This document shows, in pieces, positions 1-5,726 of a stretch of 48,559 nt of DNA (positions are counted from its first letter, which is position 1; each line of letters starts with the position of its first letter). Below the pieces are notes generated by a model that worked only from the letters and a program-made list of their open reading frames with translations, did not search any database and was not told the origin of the DNA. The stretch is from IMG/VR virus record IMGVR_UViG_3300037827_000343, positions 1 to 48,559 of that record. The stretch is one strand, 5' to 3'. This stretch comes from a virus. The position numbers and the translations under genes are program-made.

Positions 1-268
1 CCGTGCGGGCTTCCGTGGGGGCTTCCGTGGGGGCTTCCGTGGGGGCTTCCGTGCGGGCTTCCGTGGGGGCTTCCGTGCGGGCTTCCGTGGTGGATTCCGT
101 GTGGGCTTCCGTGGGGGATTCCGTGGGGGATTCCGTGTGGGCTTCCGTGTGGGATTCCGTGGGGGATTCCGTGGGGGCTTCCGTGGGGGCTTCCGTGGGG
201 GCTTCCGTGCGGGATTCCGTGCGGGCTTCCGTGGGGGCTTCCGTGCGGGCTTCCGTGGGGGATTCCGG
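1..268 (+). repeat. 12-bp tandem repeat, left part
   Basis: About 22 units of a 12-bp repeat with the pattern GCT/GAT TCC GTG NGG, read in frame as the tetrapeptide (A/D)-S-V-(G/R/W/V). The TCC and GTG codons are almost invariant even at third positions, while change is concentrated at two places, GCT against GAT and the first two bases of the fourth codon. The same repeat fills the right end of the window (48190-48559), so the window boundary falls inside one array. Confidence 0.95.
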
Positions 269-929
269 TTATGGTCAGCATGACGCGAGCTGGCTTGCAT
301 GCTATGAGTATTTCCGCGAAGTGTGCGGGCTAACTGCCCAAACTGACAAATTATCTAGCATGACAGCGCTGGCTCGCCACGCTAATTGGTGGCTACCCCA
401 CAAGCATATTTGTTGGGTGTCGGAGCGACACCACATCCTGCACCGCGACGAACGAGGACGCCTGCATAACATCATCGGCCCAGCCTTGGTTTACCCAGAT
501 GGCTGGGCGATTTACGCCGTTCACGGTGTCCGCATACCAGCCGCCATCATCGAAGAGAAAGACAAGATTTCCATAAAGGAAATCGACAAAGAACAGAACG
601 CCGAGATTCGTCGCGTGATGGTTGAATTGTACGGCCAATCTCGATATCTGCTCGACAGCGGAGCCATCAAGGTTCATTCCGACGATTGTGGAACGCTGTT
701 CCGCAAAGAAATCCCAGGAGATGAACCGCTAGTAATGGTCAAAGTCGTGAATAGCACAGCGGAGCCTTCTGGCGAGAGAAAGGACTATTTCCTGCGTGTT
801 CACCCCCAGCTTCGCCCCATGCTTCCAGACGGTAAACTCGGCGATCCTCAGGAGTTGACAGCCCGCAATGCAGTTGCAAGCACCTTCGGAAAGTTTGGCA
901 GGGAATATCAACCAGAGCGGCAGACTTAA
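3..929 (+). CDS. DUF6745 repeat protein, C-terminal part (5' end cut by window)
   Basis: This is the C-terminal part of a DUF6745-type protein whose N-terminus is at 47966-48559. About 88 residues of tetrapeptide repeats (A/D)-S-V-x come first, followed by the conserved globular part: [20 protein letters not shown], then [19 protein letters not shown], a [20 protein letters not shown] block and a C-terminal [15 protein letters not shown] segment, which I recognise as the DUF6745 family. The function of the family is not known; such proteins are common in planctomycetes and some actinobacteria, which gives a weak hint of the host. Simple head-to-tail joining of the window ends puts the two parts out of frame (two extra bases), so repeat units or bases are missing at the junction. 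It is followed directly by a small gene with its own AAGGAGG site over the stop codon. Confidence 0.85.
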   Translation: MRASVGASVGASVGASVRASVGASVRASVVDSVWASVGDSVGDSVWASVWDSVGDSVGASVGASVGASVRDSVRASVGASVRASVGDSGYGQHDASWLACYEYFREVCGLTAQTDKLSSMTALARHANWWLPHKHICWVSERHHILHRDERGRLHNIIGPALVYPDGWAIYAVHGVRIPAAIIEEKDKISIKEIDKEQNAEIRRVMVELYGQSRYLLDSGAIKVHSDDCGTLFRKEIPGDEPLVMVKVVNSTAEPSGERKDYFLRVHPQLRPMLPDGKLGDPQELTARNAVASTFGKFGREYQPERQT

Positions 930-941
930 GGAGGCTTGGCA

Positions 942-1160
942 ATGATCTGGATCAACGCTACCTACTTCGAGGTTGCCGAGTATTGGCCAGAAGAGAACGA
1001 TTACGGCGCGACACATGGTTGCAACAGCCTGGAAGAGGCGAAGGTCGTAGCCGCCGAATTGCGCCGACTCGGATACCGGAACGTGCACATCCGCAAGGTG
1101 ACCATTGAACGGATCGAGGAAGAGCTCGCTGAGCCCGGAGAATCCAATGCCAAAAGATGA
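942..1160 (+). CDS. small hypothetical protein, 72 aa
   Basis: I do not recognise this protein. It is short and acidic, with a predicted alpha/beta pattern (MIWINATYFEVAEYW, then SLEEAKVVAAELRRLGYRNV), typical of small phage proteins. The ATG at 942 is chosen because AAGGAGG (928-934) lies seven bases upstream and overlaps the stop codon of the DUF6745 gene. Its stop overlaps the start of the YqaJ gene by 14 bases, so the two are translationally coupled and probably cotranscribed. Confidence 0.7.
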   Translation: MIWINATYFEVAEYWPEENDYGATHGCNSLEEAKVVAAELRRLGYRNVHIRKVTIERIEEELAEPGESNAKR

Positions 1161-1962
1161 ATGGCTGCAAGCCAGAAGAAAACTGAAAACTGACCGATAC
1201 GAGGACAGGCGAGAAAAGAAACTTGAGGCAAGGGCCGACGCTTTCCTTGATGATGATCTGTCATTCCTTGAACCCACCGCCGCGCCCATTGTTTCATCCG
1301 TGGGCACGGAAAAAGGCGCGCTTGCCCCCTCGCGTGTGGAAAACGTGGGCAAAATCACTGAAGTTACGTTAATTCGTCAGCACACGCCAGAATGGCACAC
1401 GGCCCGGCGTGGACGTATTACCGCTTCCCTGGCCGGCGCTTGCCTGGGCCTCTCGCCGTTCACGTCCCGGGCCAAGGCGTACAGGCTGATTCGCGGCGAA
1501 GAGATAGAGGAAGAGAACGAGCACATGCGCCGGGGCCAACTCCTCGAGCCCGTGGCCCGCGAGATGTACGAACGTCGCCACGGTGTCAAGGTCGAGGAAG
1601 CTGGTTTGGTCATTCACCCGCAACTGCCATGGTGCGCTGCCTCGCCGGACGGGTTGATAACCGCATCGTGTCCGATGCCGTGGACGGGTATTTTGGAAAT
1701 CAAGGCCCCTGCCAACCTTCCTGAGGAAGTGCCCCCGTGGCATGAAATTCAAATGATGATGCAGATGGCTTGTACAGGTCGCTGGTTTGCGGATTACTTC
1801 GCGTACGCGGGCCTGGGGAAGATTTTCGAAAAGAGGATTTTCCGCGATTTGCAGCGCGAGTACACAATGCTCCTGGCGCTGCACACGTTCTACACAAACC
1901 ATGTTGTTGCCGGCGTGCCGCCGAAGAAGACGTTCAGGATTGGAAAGTTTTTGAGGGATTGA
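1147..1962 (+). CDS. YqaJ-type viral recombinase / lambda-exonuclease-like nuclease
   Basis: A phage 5'-3' exonuclease of the YqaJ/lambda Exo (PD-(D/E)XK) fold, expected to resect double-stranded DNA ends for homologous recombination or genome concatemer formation. The N-terminal ~75 residues are a charged leader; the nuclease domain follows, with HTPEWHTARRGRITAS, then RRGQLLEPVAREMYE (conserved GxxLEP helix), CAASPDGLI (the SPDG motif with the metal-binding Asp), and ILEIKAP (the E-x-K catalytic pair), ending with a tyrosine- and aromatic-rich helix. The start at 1147 has CGGAGAAT at 1136-1143, one of a family of near-identical ribosome-binding boxes in this genome. No RecT/Beta annealing protein is seen in the window; the coiled-coil gene at 3843 may be a partner, as DUF1351-like proteins often sit near YqaJ. 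Confidence 0.85.
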   Translation: MPKDEWLQARRKLKTDRYEDRREKKLEARADAFLDDDLSFLEPTAAPIVSSVGTEKGALAPSRVENVGKITEVTLIRQHTPEWHTARRGRITASLAGACLGLSPFTSRAKAYRLIRGEEIEEENEHMRRGQLLEPVAREMYERRHGVKVEEAGLVIHPQLPWCAASPDGLITASCPMPWTGILEIKAPANLPEEVPPWHEIQMMMQMACTGRWFADYFAYAGLGKIFEKRIFRDLQREYTMLLALHTFYTNHVVAGVPPKKTFRIGKFLRD

Positions 1963-1981
1963 ATAACCAGAGGTGTAACCG

Positions 1982-2080
1982 ATGGAAAACACATCAATAT
2001 CTTGGGCAACACACACGTTCAATCCATGGATTGGCTGTTCCAGGGTTCACGAGGGTTGCCTCAACTGTTGCCTACTCTAA
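1982..2080 (+). pseudogene. N-terminal fragment of a DUF5131 (Gp37/Gp68) gene
   Basis: A 32-codon ORF beginning MENTSISWATHTFNPWIGCS and continuing through R-V-H-E-G-C-L-N-C-C before a stop. This matches the very start of DUF5131 (phage Gp37/Gp68) proteins, in which W-T-D-H-T-x-N-P-W-x-G-C is followed by G-C-x-x-C-Y. The full-length paralogue lies 367 bp downstream (2447-3433). The reading frame ends exactly where the Shine-Dalgarno of the DUF4326 gene begins, so this looks like the stump of an older copy truncated by recombination. It may still be translated as a microprotein. Confidence 0.6.
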
Positions 2081-2094
2081 GGAGTTGCTGAAAC

Positions 2095-2409
2095 ATGACG
2101 AAAGTAGTGAACTTGCGTAAAGAGCCTTATGATGTCTATATTGGCCGTGCTGGGCATGGCCAAGAGGGATACTTTGGCAATCCTTTCCCAATGGCTAATG
2201 AGATGGAGCGACCATATGTCTTAAAGCAGTACAAGGAGTATTTTCTCAAAAGAATTGAGGAGGACGAGGAGTTTTGCAAGCGGGTCCTGGCACTCAAGGG
2301 AAAGACATTAGGGTGTTTTTGTGCCCCGAAGCAATGTCACGGGCATGTTATTGCGGAATGGGTAGATTCTCAGCTGAGGCCGATCAGGCCGACCGTCGCG
2401 GCCGTGTGA
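2095..2409 (+). CDS. DUF4326 domain protein
   Basis: A 104-residue protein matching DUF4326: VVNLRKEPYDVYIGRAG, then GYFGNPFPM, YFLKRIEEDEEF, and LGCFCAPKQCHGHVIAEW. The conserved Cys-x-Cys and Cys-His cluster near the C-terminus suggests metal binding or a nucleotide-processing role, but the biochemical function is not established. The family is common in phages. AAGGAG at 2079-2084 lies ten bases before the ATG. It sits between a broken and an intact DUF5131 gene, which suggests it arrived by recombination into or beside that locus. Confidence 0.8.
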   Translation: MTKVVNLRKEPYDVYIGRAGHGQEGYFGNPFPMANEMERPYVLKQYKEYFLKRIEEDEEFCKRVLALKGKTLGCFCAPKQCHGHVIAEWVDSQLRPIRPTVAAV

Positions 2410-2446
2410 GTGTGGTCCCCAAGGACGAAAAGAAGGAGTCAGCGTG

Positions 2447-3433
2447 ATGCCGGCGACAACGATATCGTGGACCGACCATTCCGTGAATCCAATCCGCTGC
2501 CGGAACAAGAAGACGGGTGCCGTGGGTCACTACTGCCAGATGGTGAGTCCTGGCTGCGCCCACTGCTACGCTTCTAACTTCCAGAAGCGGTTTCACATGC
2601 CAGCGTTTCCTGGGTCCGGGAAGGCGTCGTCACTGCCGGATATGGGCAGTGATGGCACCGTGTCCGTCTCGGAGGATTTGGAAGTGTTCCTCGACAGGGA
2701 GCGGTTCATGGAAGTGCTGAGCCGCAAGAAGCCCACAAAGTGGTTCTGGGCCGACATGACCGATATATTCGCGTCCTGGGTGCCGGACGAATGGATTGAC
2801 GAGTGCTTCGCTGTCATGGCCTTGACGCCGCAGCACGTTCACCAAGTGCTGACGAAGCGGTCCGAGAGGATGCCTATTTGGGCTACCGAGGCTCCTCGTC
2901 GGGTCGCAGACATTATTCGCAACGGCGGAGCCAAATTCGCTGATGGATCGATGAATCTGATCCGTGCTTTCATCGCCGACGCTCGTAACCGAATAACGTG
3001 GTGGCCGCTTCCAAACGTCTGGCTCGGCGTCAGCGCCGAAGACCAGTTACGAGCAGACGAACGAATTCCGCATCTGCTCAGGACACCGGCGGCGGTGCGG
3101 TTTGTTAGCTTCGAGCCGCTGCTCGAAGAAATCAATACCGACAAGTTCTTCTGGCGGCCGATCACGGAGAAGGAAGCCGCCAATCTCAAGGAATGGGGCG
3201 TGGCGATTCCGAAGGTAATGCGGTCCGATTCTATTTACCAGGCCATCATCGGCGGCGAGTCCGGCCCCAACCATCGCACGGTGCCCTACTCCGCGATCCG
3301 TTCCCTCTGGCAGCAGTGCCGCGATGCCGGCGTGCCCGTGTTTGTGAAACAAGATGCCGGCCCGAAACCGGGAATGCAGGGCCGGATCGAGGATGAGGTT
3401 TGGGCATCGAAGGAATTCCCCAAACTGCGATAG
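2447..3433 (+). CDS. DUF5131 / phage Gp37-Gp68 family protein
   Basis: A 328-residue member of the DUF5131 (phage Gp37/Gp68) family. It opens with TISWTDHSVNPIRC, has the Cys cluster around GCAHCYAS (residues ~33-40), and keeps the family blocks FWADMTDIFASWVPDEWID, TPQHVHQVLTKRSERM, NVWLGVSAEDQ, RFVSFEPLLEEI and AIIGGESGPNHR, ending near PVFVKQDAG. The family resembles radical-SAM-like TIM barrels by its cysteines and is widespread in mobile elements; its reaction is unproven. ATG at 2447 follows AAGGAG (2433-2438). A ~60-residue insertion between the N-terminal block and the DMTDIF block is within family variation. Confidence 0.85.
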   Translation: MPATTISWTDHSVNPIRCRNKKTGAVGHYCQMVSPGCAHCYASNFQKRFHMPAFPGSGKASSLPDMGSDGTVSVSEDLEVFLDRERFMEVLSRKKPTKWFWADMTDIFASWVPDEWIDECFAVMALTPQHVHQVLTKRSERMPIWATEAPRRVADIIRNGGAKFADGSMNLIRAFIADARNRITWWPLPNVWLGVSAEDQLRADERIPHLLRTPAAVRFVSFEPLLEEINTDKFFWRPITEKEAANLKEWGVAIPKVMRSDSIYQAIIGGESGPNHRTVPYSAIRSLWQQCRDAGVPVFVKQDAGPKPGMQGRIEDEVWASKEFPKLR

Positions 3434-3466
3434 CCAGTGAAAACACACGAACATCGAGGCGGTGGG

Positions 3467-3531
3467 CTCCGGTGCGTTGCCGGAGTTAGACTCCTTCCCG
3501 GCTGGTCGCTGAGGAGCCAGGGCCAGCCGGG
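3467..3531 (+). promoter_or_regulatory. two hairpins in the csrA leader
   Basis: Two perfect stem-loops precede csrA: CTCCGG (3467-3472) with CCGGAG (3480-3485), and a 9-bp stem CCCGGCTGG (3497-3505) with CCAGCCGGG (3523-3531). The 17-nt loop of the second exposes GAGGAG (3511-3516), a GGA motif in a hairpin loop, the form of site CsrA proteins bind. The csrA Shine-Dalgarno GGAGGG (3549-3554) gives another GGA. Autoregulation by CsrA is the natural inference; a weak terminator for the upstream gene is the alternative. Confidence 0.55.
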
Positions 3532-3560
3532 TATTTGAATCAAAACATGGAGGGCGATCA

Positions 3561-3782
3561 ATGCTTGTCCTTGCCCGAACCGATGGCCAAGAAATCTGCA
3601 TCGGCCCCGATATCGTCATCACCGTCCTGGAACGGCGCGGCGAGCAAACCAGGATCGGCATACGAGCGCCAAAGGAAATGCGCGTCGACCGCCGCGAGGT
3701 CAGGGATCGAGTTGACGCCGAACTGGCGGCAGATCGCAGGGCCGTCCTGAAATCACGGGAAAGCTTTACGCCTGGAGCGTAA
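3561..3782 (+). CDS. csrA: CsrA-family translational regulator
   Basis: A 73-residue homologue of carbon storage regulator CsrA, a small dimeric RNA-binding protein that binds GGA motifs in leaders, usually over the Shine-Dalgarno, to block or sometimes stabilise translation. The alignment with the family is clear throughout: MLVLART, IGPDIVITVL, RIGIRAPKEMRVDRREV. Residues needed for RNA binding in E. coli CsrA are kept (Leu4, Arg6, and the Arg of V-D-R-R-E equivalent to Arg44). The C-terminal ~18 residues are an extra basic tail. The leader has two hairpins with a GGA loop, and a terminator follows at 3792-3820, so it may be a separately controlled unit. Phage copies may rewire host translation or control the phage's own genes, many of which share a GGAGAAT box. 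Confidence 0.93.
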   Translation: MLVLARTDGQEICIGPDIVITVLERRGEQTRIGIRAPKEMRVDRREVRDRVDAELAADRRAVLKSRESFTPGA

Positions 3783-3791
3783 AGACCTCTG

Positions 3792-3820
3792 CCCCTGGTC
3801 CTCGTTGGGCCAGGGGTTTT
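3792..3820 (+). terminator. Rho-independent terminator after csrA
   Basis: CCCCTGG (3792-3798) pairs with CCAGGGG (3810-3816) across an 11-nt loop and is followed by TTTT. It lies ten bases after the csrA stop codon and just before the next ribosome-binding site, so transcription of the coiled-coil gene depends on read-through or an unseen promoter. Confidence 0.7.
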
Positions 3821-3842
3821 GAAAAACGACTGGAGAATAGCC

Positions 3843-5042
3843 ATGATCCACGCCACGATGCCCACCAAAGCACCGGAGTCGTTCGTTATCGACGAAGCTC
3901 CCACGTCAACCACATTTTCAGCGGGTGCGCAATCGGCCCCCTCATCTCTCAACGCGGCCGACGCCTCACTGGCCGAGTTGTCGCGCAGCGAGGAAACGAT
4001 CATGGCCCTGGCCGGCAAATACGCGGGCCGGACTCCGGACACGAAGGAAGGCTATGAGCTTGTTCGCATCGGAATTGGGGAACTCCGCAAACTGCGCGTG
4101 GAGATCGAAGACCGCCGAAAATGCTTGAAGGAATCAAGTCTCAAATGGGGCCGCGCCGTCGATGCAGAAGCCAAGCGACTGACCGCGGCAATTCTGGAAA
4201 TCGAAGAGCCACTCAAGGCCGCGAAAAAGCTGGTCGACGACGAAGTGATCCGCCGCAAAGAAGCCGAAGCCGCCGCCGAACGTAAACGCGTCGAAGACGA
4301 ATTGCGGACCAAGCTCGAAGCGGAAGAGGCGCAGAAAAAGGCCGAGCGTGACGCCGCAGAGGCCAAGTTGCGCGAGGAGCGCCAGAAAGAAACCGACCGT
4401 CTGCAAAAACTCCGCGCCGAAGAGGAAGAGCGCTTGCGGATCGAAGCCAAGCGGCTTGCCGAAGAAAAAGCCAAACTCGACGCCGAGCGGGCCGAAATCG
4501 AGCGCCGCCAGCGGGAAGAACGCGAACGGCTGGAACAACAGCAAGCCGCGGAGCGCCGCCGGCTGGAGCTGGAGAAAGCCGATTTCGAACGGCAGCAAGC
4601 GGCACAACGGGCCAAGCTGAAGGAGCAACAGGACGCCATCGACGCCGAGAACGCCCGTCAGGCCGAAATCCGTCGCCAGGCCGAGCAAGCGGAACGTGAG
4701 AAGCAGATCAAAGCTCGGGCCGAACAGGAAGCCCGTGAGCAGATGGAGAGGGAACGGGTCGAGGCCGAAAAGGCAGCAGCAGCGAAAGCTGAAGCGGAGC
4801 GGATCGAAGCGGCCAGGCTGGAGTCGCTGCGTCCAGATCGCGAGAAATTACAGCACTTCGCGAGTCAGATTCGCGGTCTGCGCTTGCCGTCCGTGTCGTC
4901 GGAAGAAGCCCGCAATGCGCTTGAAAAGTCCTGGACGAAACTGCTGCGGATCGCGGATACGTTGACGTTCTGGGAAGGAATCGAACGCGAGGAAAACGCC
5001 GAAGCTGCAAGCGACTTGACAAAAAAATGGCAAGCGCCTTGA
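3843..5042 (+). CDS. long coiled-coil protein, DUF1351-like
   Basis: A 399-residue protein. Residues ~1-45 are low-complexity; ~55-130 contain a conserved-looking segment (EGYELVRIGIGELRKLRVEI, then a basic helix and AILEIEEPLKAAKKLVDDE) that resembles DUF1351-type phage proteins found beside recombination genes. Residues ~130-340 are an uninterrupted, highly charged E/K/R/A-rich heptad region, a long coiled coil or single alpha-helix of TolA type. A short globular tail (LRLPSVSSEEARNALEKSW) closes it. The role is unknown; a structural or recombination accessory role with the YqaJ nuclease is inferred from the family. The start at 3843 has TGGAGAAT at 3831-3838. Confidence 0.65.
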   Translation: MIHATMPTKAPESFVIDEAPTSTTFSAGAQSAPSSLNAADASLAELSRSEETIMALAGKYAGRTPDTKEGYELVRIGIGELRKLRVEIEDRRKCLKESSLKWGRAVDAEAKRLTAAILEIEEPLKAAKKLVDDEVIRRKEAEAAAERKRVEDELRTKLEAEEAQKKAERDAAEAKLREERQKETDRLQKLRAEEEERLRIEAKRLAEEKAKLDAERAEIERRQREERERLEQQQAAERRRLELEKADFERQQAAQRAKLKEQQDAIDAENARQAEIRRQAEQAEREKQIKARAEQEAREQMERERVEAEKAAAAKAEAERIEAARLESLRPDREKLQHFASQIRGLRLPSVSSEEARNALEKSWTKLLRIADTLTFWEGIEREENAEAASDLTKKWQAP

Positions 5043-5066
5043 CGAGTTATCGACAGCGCGTATACT
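5039..5066 (+). promoter_or_regulatory. sigma70-type promoter for RNA-1
   Basis: TTGACG (5039-5044), a 16-bp spacer and TATACT (5061-5066). It overlaps the last codons of the coiled-coil gene. The predicted start near 5073 is at the first arm of a structured element that ends in a strong terminator. Confidence 0.6.
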
Positions 5067-5072
5067 TGCAAA

Positions 5073-5157
5073 GAGTCTCCTGCCGGAGAATCACAATACA
5101 AGCCGCCCCTTCGGCATTTCACCCGGCAGGAGAATTTTCCGGGGGGGCGGTTTTTTT
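5073..5157 (+). ncRNA. candidate pseudoknotted small RNA or attenuator (RNA-1)
   Basis: A predicted ~85-nt transcript. TCTCCTGCCGG (5076-5086) is perfectly complementary to CCGGCAGGAGA (5123-5133), and CCGCCCC (5103-5109) to GGGGCGG (5144-5150), which is followed by T7 (5151-5157). The two helices are interleaved, so they form a pseudoknot or compete. It contains CGGAGAAT (5084-5091) and AGGAGAAT (5128-5135), copies of the box used as Shine-Dalgarno by several genes of this phage and possible CsrA sites. It could be a free small RNA or a leader attenuator for the genes from 5235 on. No similar named RNA family is recognised. Confidence 0.55.
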
Positions 5158-5234
5158 CAATGTGTGCCGCCGGCGGCAAAACGAAGCGGAGGATGACCGA
5201 ATGCGTTTGGACCAACTATTGAAAGGAGTACACA
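5158..5234 (+). other. leader between RNA-1 and the next gene
   Basis: No supported gene. A 16-codon ORF at 5202 (MRLDQLLKG) ends inside the next gene and resembles its first residues (MLRLDELFTG), but it is too short to call. GAAAGGAG just before 5235 serves as the ribosome-binding site of the following gene. Confidence 0.4.
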
Positions 5235-5420
5235 ATGCTTCGACTCGATGAACTGTTCACCGGCCACTACGGCGCAGGCCGAGCCATGCGCTGGTGCTGG
5301 ATCGCCCTCGTGCGCGGCTTCACCCGTGACGGGCGGCTCGTGGCCGTCATGAAGCAGAAGTCTCTTGATTGGGACGATGGGGGACGGTGGGGGCACGTGG
5401 AACTTGGCGGGGAGGGTTGA
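5235..5420 (+). CDS. small hypothetical protein, 61 aa
   Basis: Not recognised. The sequence MLRLDELFTGHYGAGRAMRW is followed by CWIALVRGFTRDGRLVAVMK and a Trp/Asp/Gly-rich tail, which could form a small beta-rich domain. An AAAGGAG site precedes the ATG. The stop is two bases before the next ATG, so it belongs to a tight operon that leads into the methyltransferase. Confidence 0.6.
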   Translation: MLRLDELFTGHYGAGRAMRWCWIALVRGFTRDGRLVAVMKQKSLDWDDGGRWGHVELGGEG

Positions 5421-5422
5421 CC

Positions 5423-5722
5423 ATGCAATCATGCCCACACTGCGGCCAAACTCTTCCTGCCGCACCCGCCCCGTTCCCGGATACAGTAGCGGGTGTGGCC
5501 CAGGAGTTCGCTTTCTACCAGCGCCCCAAGAAACTCGGAAACGACGAGTGGTCCGTGGCCGACGAGATCAAGTCAATGGTAGCGGCTGGCTACATGCTCG
5601 CAACCATCACCTCGGAGATTCGCTGTAAGGACCGGGATCGCAGCGAATACTGGTGGCAACTCAAGAAGCGATTGGAAAGGAAAACGGTGTCGGTGGGGGC
5701 GGGACAGAGGTTCAGGGGGTAG
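5423..5722 (+). CDS. small protein with N-terminal CxxC zinc-ribbon half, 99 aa
   Basis: Starts MQSCPHCGQTLPAAP, a single Cys-x-x-Cys knuckle of zinc-ribbon style, followed by a helical domain (EWSVADEIKSMVAAGYMLAT and SEYWWQLKKRLER) that looks like a winged or simple helix-turn-helix. It may be a DNA-binding regulator, but the second zinc ligand pair is not evident. The internal ATG at 5423 is preferred over the upstream start because of the GGGGAGG site at 5409-5415 and spacing after the preceding stop. It ends four bases before the methyltransferase start. Confidence 0.6.
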   Translation: MQSCPHCGQTLPAAPAPFPDTVAGVAQEFAFYQRPKKLGNDEWSVADEIKSMVAAGYMLATITSEIRCKDRDRSEYWWQLKKRLERKTVSVGAGQRFRG

Positions 5723-5726
5723 TCCT

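Noticed and set aside
101-283. A second long frame in the repeat array reading GFR/GFRG repeats
   Set aside because: It is the out-of-frame translation of the 12-bp repeat; it has no ribosome-binding site and the DUF6745 frame continues into a conserved domain.
4052-4688. Long minus-strand Ser/Arg- and Leu/Phe-rich ORFs opposite the coiled-coil gene
   Set aside because: Shadows caused by the GAA/AAG/GCC-rich coiled-coil codons; no starts with ribosome-binding sites.
5202-5251. 16-codon ORF MRLDQLLKG before the 5235 gene
   Set aside because: Too short, overlaps the next start; the resemblance to the next gene's N-terminus is only seven residues.
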